A DNA stretch of 35,379 nucleotides from Bacteroidales bacterium (GCA_030523765.1 JAUNHX010000023.1:1-35379); one strand, 5' to 3'. Shown: positions 1 through 7,631, numbered from the stretch's first letter. A program made the numbers and translations. Notes: generated by a model from the letters alone, not told the origin.

Positions 1-83
1 ATAATAATATAATATATATAATAAATATAATTTAATAAAAAGACTAGAGAATGATGCAAGCAAGTGGGGAATGGTTCAATAAG

Positions 84-109
84 AACTGTGACGTTGTGAC
101 GCTGTGACG
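84..109 (-). repeat. 8-bp triplet repeat (GTCACARC)3, inverted copy
   Basis: On the minus strand this reads as three successive 8-bp units of the form GTCACARC. The same 26 bases occur on the plus strand at 948-973 and 35242-35267. With the right-edge copy the similarity extends to about 84-120, including CTAGTGCAA, with one base gained or lost. Confidence 0.85.
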
Positions 110-271
110 CTTTGCACTAGTCGCAATTGACAGAAATGCTCTCTCTACAAGGCTGAAACTTCTGAAATAGAAATGGTTCACTAGTATTGCTCTCCCTTTT
201 GCATCAATACTACTAGGGGTGATTTGGATGATCATAATGCTCGAGTGAGGTGTGTGGGTTCTCTCGATATG

Positions 272-414
272 CCTCCGCTCTGTCATCGCTCTTCTGTCGC
301 TTTTCTATCGCTCTAGCCTCGCATCACCCTTACTCTAGCCATACATCACCCTTACTCTAGCCATACTCATGAGTAAGGGTGAAGTAAGGGTAATACGAGA
401 GTGAAGTGAGGGAA
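272..414. repeat. 11-bp periodic tandem array
   Basis: About thirteen consecutive 11-bp units can be laid out without gaps. Early units follow CTRTCGCTCTN. The middle is a 22-bp double unit (CCCTTACTCTA then GCCATACATCA, repeated). From 371 the units read as the complement (GAGTAAGGGTG, AAGTAAGGGTA). The array therefore changes polarity near 365-371, around CTCATGAG. No coding function is apparent. Confidence 0.8.
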
Positions 415-632
415 AAACTACCTATCATGCTTGATAGATTGAAGGTAAATGCCTATGGTGCAAGTCAAAGGTAACACTGATGTAAATCAGAGGATTGCCT
501 CCCTTAGAGATAGTTCTCCTCACACAAGAAATCGCCCAACCCGACAATATTAAAAAAGAACCATTCATGAGTTGGGCTAGATTAAGAATGATGAGTATCT
601 AGAGGCTTTGTAATTGAGAGAAAAACGGTTGT

Positions 633-932
633 CAACCTTTTCAGGTACACTGTCAACGATGTTAAGGTAACCTCTAAAAATTCCACGTATGAAAAGGAAT
701 AATAATAACCATACTTTCAGTGCTTTTGGATTGATTTATGCATCTTGCTCAGTTTCACTCAGTCATATAGCCCGCTATACTCCTTCGTTCAACGGAGCAA
801 TCTGCTATAAATCTTCTCCAAAATCACATTGAAGCAATTTTTAGAGGTTACCTTAAGAATGTGTCAACTTGTACAGGAAAACAAGTGACAACCATATCAG
901 GAAATGAGCAAAAAACTATTAACCATTTCAGG
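633..932 (+). repeat. CAAC-N5-CAGG repeat array, left copy
   Basis: Units are seen at 633-645 (CAACCTTTTCAGG), 654 (interrupted by an insertion), 865-877 (CAACTTGTACAGG), 889-901 (CAACCATATCAGG) and 920-932 (TAACCATTTCAGG). The stretch 865-917 matches 35149-35201 with one mismatch. Multiple short repeats of this sort resemble the transposase-binding terminal repeats of IS21-family elements, but no istA or istB gene lies in the window, so that link is inference. Confidence 0.7.
662..856. mobile_element. 195-bp MITE-like element with 21-bp terminal inverted repeats
   Basis: The ends TTAAGGTAACCTCTAAAAATT (662-682) and its exact complement (836-856) enclose 153 bases with no reading frame of note. 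The element interrupts a CAAC-N5-CAGG unit whose uninterrupted form is seen at 35129-35152, which gives an empty-site comparison. No clear target duplication is visible. It is too short to encode a transposase, so it would be non-autonomous. Confidence 0.65.
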
Positions 933-947
933 AAAAAGACAACAAAC

Positions 948-973
948 CGTCACAGCGTCACAACGTCACAGTT
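948..973 (+). repeat. 8-bp triplet repeat (GTCACARC)3, direct copy
   Basis: Identical over 26 bases to 35242-35267 and to the complement of 84-109. It lies about 15 bases after the last CAAC-N5-CAGG unit; the right-edge copy also follows its CAAC-N5-CAGG array, at a slightly larger distance. Confidence 0.85.
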
Positions 974-1087
974 GATATTTTAAGCTACCCCTTCTTTCTG
1001 TAATTGATTACGCACCTTATTGGGGAAAAAGAACGCCTTCGGCATAAAGAGGTTGTGAAACCAAACTTCATTACCGAAGGCATAAAT

Positions 1088-1107
1088 TATTAGCAGCTTG
1101 GCTAATA
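1088..1107 (-). terminator. Possible terminator after the guanylyltransferase gene
   Basis: TATTAGC, a 6-base loop, then GCTAATA forms a 7-bp hairpin starting about 20 bases past the stop codon of the minus-strand gene. The downstream T-content is modest (ATTTATG), so efficiency is uncertain. Confidence 0.45.
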
Positions 1108-1127
1108 GGGTGGGGATTTTTCTGATC

Positions 1128-2201
1128 CTATTTCTCTAGTTCTGCAACCCACTCCTTGATCCGCTGCTCGTCGTCAAGACGGCATACTAGGAATGAGTTG
1201 TCGCGATAAGCAACAAGACAGTGATCCAATCCTTGCACAATAGCCTCTACTCCAGGTTCAATGTTCACTACGCTGTTCTTCAAATCGGCTGTGACTACTT
1301 TTCCTCGTAGGGCGTTGCCATAATTGTCGTGGGCAGCGTGGGTATAAAGGCTTCCCCAGGTGCCAATGTCGCTCCAACCGAAGTCGGCAGGAATGGTATA
1401 ACGACAATCGGAACGTTCCATTACACCGTAGTCGATCGAGATATTCTCGCACTGGGCAAATTTCTCGTTGATGAAGGCTTGCTCTTTGTCGGTACCGAAA
1501 AGGTGGGCACCGCTCTCAAATAGCTGTTCCATATCGGGAAGGCTATTGTGGAAAGCGTTGGTAATACCTTCTAGCGACCAAATGAAGATGCCGGAATTCC
1601 AATAGAAATTGCCTGCGGCAACAAATTGTTTGGCGCGTTCTAGATCGGGTTTCTCTTTGAAGGAGGCCATTTCGACTACCTCGTGCTCGTGTTTGGGTTG
1701 TTTGGCGGGATCCACTTCGATGTATCCGTAGCCGGTTTCGGGACGCGAAGGACGGATACCGATGGTCATCAGCGCGTTTGCATGTTCGGGTTGCTCAACA
1801 AAATCGAAGCCAGTCGAAATTACCTTCTGGAATTCCACCTCGTTGGTTACCAGATGATCGGCAGGAGTAACGACAACCGATGCTTTATTGCAGCGACTCT
1901 TGATACGCCAAGTGGCATAAGCAATACAGGGAGCCGTATTGCGACGCATGGGTTCGCACAACACTTGGTTGGGCTTCAGTTCGGGTATATGTTCCAAAAC
2001 CAAATCGCGATAGGCTGCATTGGTAACCACTAGGAAGTTTTCGGCAGGCACCACTGGGTTGAAGCGTTCGAATGTGCTGCGGATAAAACTTTTGCCTGTT
2101 CCTAGTACATCGAGGAATTGCTTGGGATAGTTATTTTTGCTGAGAGGCCAGAAGCGGCTTCCGATGCCACCAGCCATAATGATACAGTATTTTTCGTTCA
2201 T
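1128..2201 (-). CDS. Mannose-1-phosphate guanylyltransferase
   Basis: Makes GDP-mannose from mannose-1-phosphate and GTP in the cytoplasm, supplying mannose and mannose-derived sugars (for example GDP-fucose) to surface glycans. The nucleotidyltransferase signature AGGIGSRFWPLS is at residues 10-21, followed by the family motifs TPADHL, FKEKPD and NSGIFIW. At 357 residues it is the short single-domain form, lacking the C-terminal phosphomannose isomerase cupin found in many ManC/AlgA proteins. That fits the separate manA gene at 8978-10042. The start ATG follows a TACTTTTG promoter element at 2269-2276 and gives a canonical N-terminus. It is transcribed away from trpS. The family call is firm; the downstream glycan is unknown. 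Confidence 0.93.
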   Translation of the reverse strand: MNEKYCIIMAGGIGSRFWPLSKNNYPKQFLDVLGTGKSFIRSTFERFNPVVPAENFLVVTNAAYRDLVLEHIPELKPNQVLCEPMRRNTAPCIAYATWRIKSRCNKASVVVTPADHLVTNEVEFQKVISTGFDFVEQPEHANALMTIGIRPSRPETGYGYIEVDPAKQPKHEHEVVEMASFKEKPDLERAKQFVAAGNFYWNSGIFIWSLEGITNAFHNSLPDMEQLFESGAHLFGTDKEQAFINEKFAQCENISIDYGVMERSDCRYTIPADFGWSDIGTWGSLYTHAAHDNYGNALRGKVVTADLKNSVVNIEPGVEAIVQGLDHCLVAYRDNSFLVCRLDDEQRIKEWVAELEK

Positions 2202-2268
2202 GGTTCGTATGTTTGTTTATAGATGGGTTGAAAATTGGGACGCTACGTTTCCTTTGTAAACGCGACTG

Positions 2269-2276
2269 CAAAAGTA
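2269..2276 (-). promoter_or_regulatory. -7 promoter element TACTTTTG for the guanylyltransferase gene
   Basis: Matches the Bacteroidota TAnnTTTG consensus on the minus strand, 68 bases upstream of the ATG. No clear TTTG -33 box is present at the usual spacing. Confidence 0.55.
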
Positions 2277-2359
2277 CAAATAATTTTGCATGTTATAAAA
2301 TAATATTGCCTTTTTTACGTAATTATTGTCACATTGGTTTGAAATAAAAGAGACTATAT

Positions 2360-3358
2360 ATGAGTAAAGAAATCGTATGCAGTGGCATCCGTCCCACTGG
2401 TAACCTCCATCTGGGCAACTTTTTTGGTGCTCTTCGCAACTTTATCCGCATGCAGGAAGAGTATGATTGTTTCTTCTTTATTGCCGATTATCATTCCCTC
2501 ACCACTCATCCTACTCCCAACGATCTTTCGGGCAATGCTCGGCAGATTCTTGTTCAGTATTTGGCTTGCGGTTTGGATCCTGATAAAGCTACGATATATC
2601 TGCAGAGCGACCTTCCTGAAACGGCCGAACTTTACCTTTTCCTCAATATGAACGCCTATCTGGGCGAGTTGGAACGTGTTACTTCGTTCAAAGATAAAGT
2701 ACGCCAACAGCCCAACAACGTCAATGCTGGTTTGCTAACCTATCCTACCTTGATGGCTGCCGATATCATTATTCATAAAGCAACTAAGGTGCCTGTAGGA
2801 AAAGATCAGGAGCAGCATTTGGAGATGACTCGCACGTTTGCTCAGCGCTTCAACAATATGTACAAGCATGAGGTGTTCCCTCTGCCTCAGGCTTTCAACT
2901 ATGGCGATAATCTGATTAAGATTCCGGGCCTTGATGGTAGCGGCAAGATGGGTAAGAGCGAAGGAGAAGGCAATGCCCTCTTCCTAACCGATGAGGATAG
3001 CGTGATTAAGAAAAAAATCATGAAGGCTAAATCGGATAGCGGCCCCACCCAGATGAATCAACCCAAACCTGTCGAGATAGAGAATCTGTTTACCTTATTA
3101 AAGGTGGTGTCGACCCCCGATACGGTTGAATATTTCGACGATCTTTATAATCGTTGCCAGATTCGTTATGGCGATCTGAAGAAACAGTTGGTAGAGGATA
3201 TGCAACGCTTCATTGATCCTATACGTGCCCGTATTAACGAGATAGGGAGCGATCAAGAGCGCCTACGCAAGATTATGGATCAGGGCAAAGAGAAAGCTCG
3301 TGAGAGTGCTCGCCGTACGCTCAGTGAGGTTCGCAGCGTTATTGGGTATCGCGATTAA
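2360..3358 (+). CDS. trpS: Tryptophanyl-tRNA synthetase
   Basis: Class I aminoacyl-tRNA synthetase that charges tRNA-Trp with tryptophan in the cytosol. The HIGH-type ATP-binding motif appears as HLGNFFGAL near residues 17-25 and the KMSKS-type loop as KMGKSEGE near residue 195. The length of 332 residues is normal for bacterial TrpS. The ATG at 2360 gives the expected N-terminus directly before the SGIRPTG-type motif. It is monocistronic: the gene upstream is divergent, and a strong hairpin terminator follows at 3460-3489. No T-box or tryptophan attenuator is visible in the 158-bp upstream gap. Confidence 0.96.
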   Translation: MSKEIVCSGIRPTGNLHLGNFFGALRNFIRMQEEYDCFFFIADYHSLTTHPTPNDLSGNARQILVQYLACGLDPDKATIYLQSDLPETAELYLFLNMNAYLGELERVTSFKDKVRQQPNNVNAGLLTYPTLMAADIIIHKATKVPVGKDQEQHLEMTRTFAQRFNNMYKHEVFPLPQAFNYGDNLIKIPGLDGSGKMGKSEGEGNALFLTDEDSVIKKKIMKAKSDSGPTQMNQPKPVEIENLFTLLKVVSTPDTVEYFDDLYNRCQIRYGDLKKQLVEDMQRFIDPIRARINEIGSDQERLRKIMDQGKEKARESARRTLSEVRSVIGYRD

Positions 3359-3459
3359 TAGAGCGACAATCTCATATTGATACAACTGAGAGATTTATAA
3401 TTAGTCTCAAATCTTTGGTTAGATAATCGGTTGTTTTAATTGTAAAGTTTATAAAAGCA

Positions 3460-3489
3460 AAATAGCCTTCCTTCACAGGGAGGCTATTT
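3460..3489 (+). terminator. Terminator of trpS
   Basis: AAATAGCCT and AGGCTATTT form a perfect 9-bp arm pair, extended by partial inner pairing (TCC/GGG), about 100 bases after the trpS stop. The flanks are A-rich upstream and T-rich at the foot of the stem, so it could work in both directions. Confidence 0.7.
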
Positions 3490-3627
3490 CATCTTAATTA
3501 ACGTCGTACAATTATGAAAAAAATTACAATCTTAATCTACTTTAATTAACTCTCGGCTTTTTTGAAAACCACTTATTAGTACGTTTAACTCTCAAAAACT
3601 TGCACCAAAGGATAAAAAAATATCGAA

Positions 3628-3658
3628 AAAATCATATATCGTTGATTTATATGATTTT
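3628..3658 (-). terminator. Terminator of the DUF389 gene
   Basis: AAAATCATATA and TATATGATTTT form an 11-bp perfect stem with a 9-base loop. On the minus strand it is followed by a run of six T, and it lies about 33 bases past the stop codon of the minus-strand gene. Confidence 0.7.
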
Positions 3659-3690
3659 ATAATCGAAAAAACAACTAAAAAATAGTATTA

Positions 3691-5052
3691 CTACTTAATT
3701 ATTACCTCTACGTACTCTGTGTTGAGTCGTACTTGCAACCATTTTTGCAATTGCTCTTGTTGCGATGCGTTGATAGGCTGCTCGCTTTCTACAAGGAGAA
3801 GGGTGGTAAAGGTAGAATCGGAGTCGCTAGTGCTGACGCGCTGGCCTCGGGCTAACGTTACATGTTTCACATTCGGATATTGCGATTCTATCTCGCGTGC
3901 CAATTGCTTGTAGGGAAGCTCGTAGTTCGATAATCGGGTTTGTAGTTCGGCAATCTGTTGGTCGCGACTGCTGATTTTGGCTTCGGAACTCTGCAATACC
4001 TCTTTGAATATTTCGTTGTCGTTGGCGCTATTGGTGGTGGCTTCGGTGCTGATAGCCAACTGATCTTCGTGAATGCCGTAATTGAGCGCTTCTGCCAAGA
4101 GAAGATCTTGTTCGGTAGGTCCCATCTCTTCGCCAGCCATAAAGAGTTGCAAAACGGATTGGCGACCATTGTGTTGCACCTTATAGTCGTAGATATAGCT
4201 GCTGCCAATACTCCGATTGTCGGAAACAAAATGGGAGGCATTGCGACTAAAGTTGTTCTGACGTACCAGTCGGCCTGCCGAGAAAAGACTAGGGATAATA
4301 ACGATCAGTAGTACCACAGCTACCGATCTACGTACCTTACGTTGACGCATAGGATCGGAGTAGCTTTTGAGGGGGAAACGGAGATACTTTACCCCCAGAA
4401 AGGTGGCTAGCGCTATGAAGATGCTGTTGATACAGAAAAGATAGAAGGCACCAAACACATAATGCATATTCCATTGCGAGAATCCGTAGCCGATTGTACA
4501 AAGGGGCGGCATAAGGGCTGTGGCTATAGCTACACCCGATATTACGGTTCCCTTTTCGCGCCGCGCTGTTTCTAGTATGCCAGCGGCACCACCCACAAAA
4601 GCAATCAGCACGTCGTAGATGGTAGGATTGGTGCGGGCCAATAGTTCGGTGGGATTATCTAGTCGCAGCGGACTTATAAGGAAATAGAGTGTTGATGCCA
4701 AGATGCTTATACCTACCATTACTGCTAGATTGCGCAACGAATCTTTGATGAGTTGCGTATCGATAACGCCTGCTCCTAATCCCAAACCAATAATAGGTCC
4801 CATGAGTGGCGATACCAACATAGCACCGATAATAACGGGGATAGAGTTGACGTTGAGTCCTAGCGATGCTATCCAAATGGCGCAGATAAGAATAAGCACA
4901 TTGGGACCTCGGAAATAGATGTTTTTCCGAATATTGGCATCGGCAGCATCGATATCCATATATTCTTTGATATTGAGCAGCTGGTGCAGATATACCTTTA
5001 GTTGTCTACGACGCTTGGGCGTCTGGCTGTTATGGGTGTTCTGGCTTTCCAT
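3691..5052 (-). CDS. DUF389 family inner-membrane protein
   Basis: Multi-pass membrane protein of the DUF389 (TIGR00341-type) family, whose biochemical role is not established. Family motifs GAMLVSPLMGP (residues 76-86) and GVAIATALMPPLC (173-185) sit in hydrophobic segments. About six membrane segments span residues 50-280. The remaining 170 residues form a soluble C-terminal domain with a likely coiled coil near 340-380 (SRDQQIAELQTRL). The N-terminus is short, charged and cytoplasmic (KRRRQLK). It ends a minus-strand series with the two lipoprotein genes upstream, 54 bases from the nearest, so co-transcription is possible but not shown. Substrate and function unknown. Confidence 0.88.
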   Translation of the reverse strand: MESQNTHNSQTPKRRRQLKVYLHQLLNIKEYMDIDAADANIRKNIYFRGPNVLILICAIWIASLGLNVNSIPVIIGAMLVSPLMGPIIGLGLGAGVIDTQLIKDSLRNLAVMVGISILASTLYFLISPLRLDNPTELLARTNPTIYDVLIAFVGGAAGILETARREKGTVISGVAIATALMPPLCTIGYGFSQWNMHYVFGAFYLFCINSIFIALATFLGVKYLRFPLKSYSDPMRQRKVRRSVAVVLLIVIIPSLFSAGRLVRQNNFSRNASHFVSDNRSIGSSYIYDYKVQHNGRQSVLQLFMAGEEMGPTEQDLLLAEALNYGIHEDQLAISTEATTNSANDNEIFKEVLQSSEAKISSRDQQIAELQTRLSNYELPYKQLAREIESQYPNVKHVTLARGQRVSTSDSDSTFTTLLLVESEQPINASQQEQLQKWLQVRLNTEYVEVIIK

Positions 5053-5106
5053 AGGATTAAATAATAATGTAATATGTATACGATAATGAGTGGGATAGAT
5101 ATCCGA

Positions 5107-5520
5107 TTAGTATATGTAGAGAGTACCTCCATTATAGGAGGTCTCATACCTATAGAGCGGACACTGAGTGACCGAACCCGTCATTGGATTACCGTAGTCG
5201 TTGACGCTGAAAAGCGAATGGCAGGTAGGACATTCTAGCACCATCGATCCATAGGTGTCCGATACTTCAACACGCGAATTGTTGTCGCACGGACAAGTGC
5301 GCTCGAAGGCTATAAAATCGGTGAGCGAGAGTCGGATAACTACTACCCCGCGGTGTCCACCGGTAAAATACTCGTAGCCTCCCACGTGGTTCAATCCCGA
5401 GTAGGCGGCACTGTTGGGCTCGCACTGAAAGGTAGCATCGCCTATGCTTATCTTACAATCGCGATTGTTCTCGCAAGCTCCTAGCAGCACTATGGCTAAA
5501 AGAAATACTATCTTTTTCAT
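5107..5520 (-). CDS. Lipoprotein with a degenerate Rieske-like domain
   Basis: A 137-residue exported lipoprotein with signal peptide and lipobox LLGAC (Cys16). The C-terminal half resembles a Rieske [2Fe-2S] fold: box II is readable as CPTCHSLFS, and box I appears as CPCDNNSRVEV, where the usual second-position histidine (CxH) is missing. The extra CPC and CPTC cysteines could bind an iron-sulfur cluster or another metal, or simply form disulfides; the sequence does not decide. Its start overlaps the stop of the M28 gene by 4 bases (ATGA), indicating translational coupling and perhaps joint function at the envelope. Rieske-like is a moderate call. Confidence 0.7.
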   Translation of the reverse strand: MKKIVFLLAIVLLGACENNRDCKISIGDATFQCEPNSAAYSGLNHVGGYEYFTGGHRGVVVIRLSLTDFIAFERTCPCDNNSRVEVSDTYGSMVLECPTCHSLFSVNDYGNPMTGSVTQCPLYRYETSYNGGTLYIY

Positions 5521-6512
5521 TGTTTGGGCGGGAAATCGGCATAGATTACCTTCATGGTAACATCGGCAACAATTTTAAGGCTTTGGGGATTGACAGCATC
5601 GAGGTTGTCGCCCAAAGTATGCCAGTGTTTAAAGAAGCTGCGATCTACACTATTTTGTACAATATCAACCATAGGAATGCCTATGATTTGGTTCACATAG
5701 AGGTGGTCATCGAGGATGGGTGGGGTGTTAGCATCTACGAATACGTTGCTGTGACCTATGGCTGCTGCCGCTTTCCACAATTTGTTGGTAACGCCAGGAG
5801 CATAGTTGCGCGACACCTCCTCTTTGGTGAATCGAGGTTGCTCGGTTCCAATCATGTCGAAGAGTATACCATAGTTGGCTCTATAATAGGGTCGATGAGG
5901 GTGTTGTGCCCAGTATTGCGAACCCTTGCACCAGGTGTTATCTTCGTAGTTTTCGCTCCAATAGGGTGCTCCCTGATCTTCAAGGTCGAAAAAGATGAAG
6001 TCGATACCTACATCGGGGCGCTGACTGCTCATTATACGGGCCATCTCCATCAGTGTGGCCACACCCGAGGCTCCATCGTTAGCTCCAAGAATAGGGTTGT
6101 GATGTTGCGAACTATCGGGATCTTGATCGGCCCACATACGTGAATCCCAGTGGGCAGCCAATAATACGCGATGCTCCTTCTGAGGATCGAACGAGGCAAT
6201 GATATTCTGTCCTCGAGCCGTTTGTCCGTTCCATAAGGTGGCGCTGAAGGACTGCATGATCACTGTATCGCACCAACGACCCATTTTTCGAGCAAGGAAA
6301 TGGGCACACTCGTCGTGTCCCTTCCTGCCAGGAATGCGAGGACCGAACGATAGTTGGTCGTCGGTATATTTATAGGCCGAATCGGCACAGAAGTTGGGAA
6401 TGACCACAGCCGTATAATCGGTCTCTGTTGTGCTAGTAGGTTGTTGGTTTTTATTGTTGCAAGCTGCTAGCAAAAAGAGGATGCAACATAGAAGGAGGGA
6501 ACTACGCTTCAT
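5517..6512 (-). CDS. M28 family glutaminyl-cyclase-like lipoprotein
   Basis: Zinc-dependent M28-type hydrolase/transferase exported as a lipoprotein (lipobox LLAAC, Cys18). The likely metal and catalytic residues are visible: His121 in LLAAHWDSR, Asp146 in GANDGASG, Glu178 in FFDLEDQG and His296/His298 in FKHWHTLGDN. This set is characteristic of the branch that includes glutaminyl-peptide cyclotransferases, which convert N-terminal Gln to pyroglutamate. In Bacteroidota such enzymes act on exported proteins exposed after signal peptidase cleavage. Cyclase and aminopeptidase cannot be separated from sequence alone. At 331 residues it is full length. It overlaps the next gene by 4 bases. Confidence 0.87.
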   Translation of the reverse strand: MKRSSLLLCCILFLLAACNNKNQQPTSTTETDYTAVVIPNFCADSAYKYTDDQLSFGPRIPGRKGHDECAHFLARKMGRWCDTVIMQSFSATLWNGQTARGQNIIASFDPQKEHRVLLAAHWDSRMWADQDPDSSQHHNPILGANDGASGVATLMEMARIMSSQRPDVGIDFIFFDLEDQGAPYWSENYEDNTWCKGSQYWAQHPHRPYYRANYGILFDMIGTEQPRFTKEEVSRNYAPGVTNKLWKAAAAIGHSNVFVDANTPPILDDHLYVNQIIGIPMVDIVQNSVDRSFFKHWHTLGDNLDAVNPQSLKIVADVTMKVIYADFPPKQ

Positions 6513-6568
6513 TGAGATATCGTTTTTTTGTTTTTCAGCATCATTATGGGTTGGTGGATGTATAATAA

Positions 6569-6605
6569 TGGAGCAAAGAAAGGTAGGCTACCCGTCGTTG
6601 CTCCA
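6569..6605 (-). terminator. Possible terminator downstream of efp
   Basis: TGGAGCAA and TTGCTCCA pair, with an inner GGTAGGCTACC palindrome. The minus-strand sequence after the stem is TTATTATA. It lies about 60 bases past the efp stop. Confidence 0.5.
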
Positions 6606-6666
6606 TATTAGTATAGTAAGCGCTTTGCTTCATAACGACGATGAGAGTGTCGCTAGAAGGCTTTCT

Positions 6667-7230
6667 TTATTTGATACGCTCCGAGTATTCGTTGGTACGG
6701 GTATCAACTTTGATACGTTCGCCCGTTTCGATGAAAAGGGGCACACGGATCTGAACACCAGGTTCAACGGTAGCATCTTTCATAGCGTTGGTAGCGGTGT
6801 TGCCTTTGAAACCAGGTTCGGTGTAGGTAACAACAGTTTCGATGAAAGGAGGCAGTTCGCAGATAAGGGGAGTCTCGGTGTCGGCCTGTACGGTGATTTC
6901 AACATACTGGTCGGGGCGGAGATACTGAGGAGCGTTGATAATCGATTCTTCAACACCAATTTGTTCGTAGGTCTCGGTGTGCATGAACATATGCAGATCG
7001 CCCTCTTTATAAAGATAAGTATAGGGACGACGCTCAACGCGAACAACGTCGATCTTGGCGCCCGAAGGGAAGGTGTTTTCAAGGATACGGCCAGTTTTTA
7101 CGCTGCGCATCTTAGTACGTACGAAAGCGGCACCTTTGCCAGGTTTTACGTGAAGAAATTCTACAATCGTGTAGATGTCGTGATTGAATTCAATGCAAAG
7201 ACCATTCTTAATATCGGTGGTTGTTGCCAT
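6667..7230 (-). CDS. efp: Translation elongation factor P
   Basis: Binds stalled ribosomes between the P and E sites and promotes peptide bonds at polyproline stretches. The three-domain beta-barrel protein is 187 residues, the usual length. The domain I loop reads HVKPGKGAAF and carries Lys32 at the tip, the residue that contacts the peptidyl-tRNA acceptor and is modified in some lineages. No epmA- or epmB-like modifying gene is present in the window. The C-terminus has the family motif GERIKVDTRTNEY. It lies 33 bases downstream of a small membrane protein gene and probably shares its promoter. Confidence 0.96.
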   Translation of the reverse strand: MATTTDIKNGLCIEFNHDIYTIVEFLHVKPGKGAAFVRTKMRSVKTGRILENTFPSGAKIDVVRVERRPYTYLYKEGDLHMFMHTETYEQIGVEESIINAPQYLRPDQYVEITVQADTETPLICELPPFIETVVTYTEPGFKGNTATNAMKDATVEPGVQIRVPLFIETGERIKVDTRTNEYSERIK

Positions 7231-7263
7231 AAGGATAAATTTTACTATTTTATATTATTATTT

Positions 7264-7509
7264 TTACTTTTTTTCACTCTCTTTGAGGGCAGCCGTAAGG
7301 CGTCGCAAATCGCGTTTTAGGGTCTCATTCTCCTCTTCGTACGATTTGTATCGAGCGCGGTACATGAGGGCTCGTAGATATACAGCTACAACCAAGATAA
7401 GTAACGTAATCTGAACATTTTTCGATGTTAGGAAAAATACAACAGTAGCCCCTAACAACATAATGTAGGATGCCCATTCATATATCTTGGCAGCGGTATC
7501 TTTTTTCAT
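7264..7509 (-). CDS. Small two-helix membrane protein with C-terminal coiled coil
   Basis: An 81-residue protein I cannot assign to a named family. It has two predicted membrane helices (about residues 13-29 and 32-48) followed by a basic, then charged heptad-like tail (EEENETLKRDLRRLTAALKE) likely to form a coiled coil. It begins 27 bases after a promoter-like TATTTTTG element and precedes efp by 33 bases, so it is probably the first gene of that transcript. A structural or scaffolding role is only a guess. Confidence 0.75.
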   Translation of the reverse strand: MKKDTAAKIYEWASYIMLLGATVVFFLTSKNVQITLLILVVAVYLRALMYRARYKSYEEENETLKRDLRRLTAALKESEKK

Positions 7510-7535
7510 TCCCTTTTAGTTACTTTTTGAGAGTG

Positions 7536-7543
7536 CAAAAATA
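7536..7543 (-). promoter_or_regulatory. -7 promoter element TATTTTTG before the small membrane protein and efp
   Basis: Exact TAnnTTTG match on the minus strand, 27 bases upstream of the ATG at 7509. The -33 region is T-rich but lacks a clean TTTG. Confidence 0.5.
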
Positions 7544-7582
7544 CATAAAAAAATACAACTACATAAAAAAATCGTTCATTTA

Positions 7583-7614
7583 TTTGTTCTATCGAAAAAA
7601 AAGTTGTTACTTTG
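7583..7614 (+). promoter_or_regulatory. Promoter of the small exported protein gene
   Basis: TTTG at 7583-7586, a 20-base spacer, and TTACTTTG at 7607-7614 (one mismatch to TAnnTTTG). Transcription would begin near 7620, placing the perfect hairpin at 7632-7661 inside the leader. Confidence 0.5.
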
Positions 7615-7631
7615 TAGTTTCGAAGTGACCT

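Larger units (their letters stand above)
1..1127. other. Gene-poor left edge made of repeats
   Basis: No credible gene. The first 45 bases are almost pure A/T. After that come an inverted copy of an 8-bp triplet repeat (84-109), an 11-bp tandem array (272-414), a CAAC-N5-CAGG repeat array (633-932) broken by a small inverted-repeat element (662-856), and a second triplet repeat (948-973). An 80-codon minus-strand reading frame at 44-286 runs through the repeats and resembles nothing recognisable. Confidence 0.8.
3359..3690. other. Convergent intergenic region with two terminators
   Basis: This 332-bp AT-rich gap separates trpS (+) from the DUF389 gene (-). Apart from hairpins at 3460-3489 and 3628-3658 it holds nothing recognisable. 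An 11-codon ATG frame at 3514 was not considered a gene. Confidence 0.7.

Noticed and set aside
44-286. An 80-codon minus-strand frame at the left edge
   Set aside because: It passes through tandem and dispersed repeats, lacks any recognisable domain or start signal.
272-414. CRISPR array
   Set aside because: Units are 11 bp and contiguous with no spacers, and no cas genes are present.
1035-1081. Inverted pair GCCTTCGG/CCGAAGGC
   Set aside because: The loop is over 30 bases and no gene or element boundary coincides; kept only as a curiosity.
3514-3549. Short leader peptide MKKITILIYFN before the intergenic terminators
   Set aside because: Only 11 codons, no regulated gene follows on that strand, and AT-rich sequence makes such frames common by chance.
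5520-6143. A 207-codon plus-strand frame opposite the M28 gene
   Set aside because: Shadow of a gene with clear zinc-site residues on the minus strand.
6430-7320. A 296-codon plus-strand frame opposite efp and the start of the M28 gene
   Set aside because: The minus strand encodes complete EF-P and the M28 lipoprotein; the plus-strand product resembles nothing.
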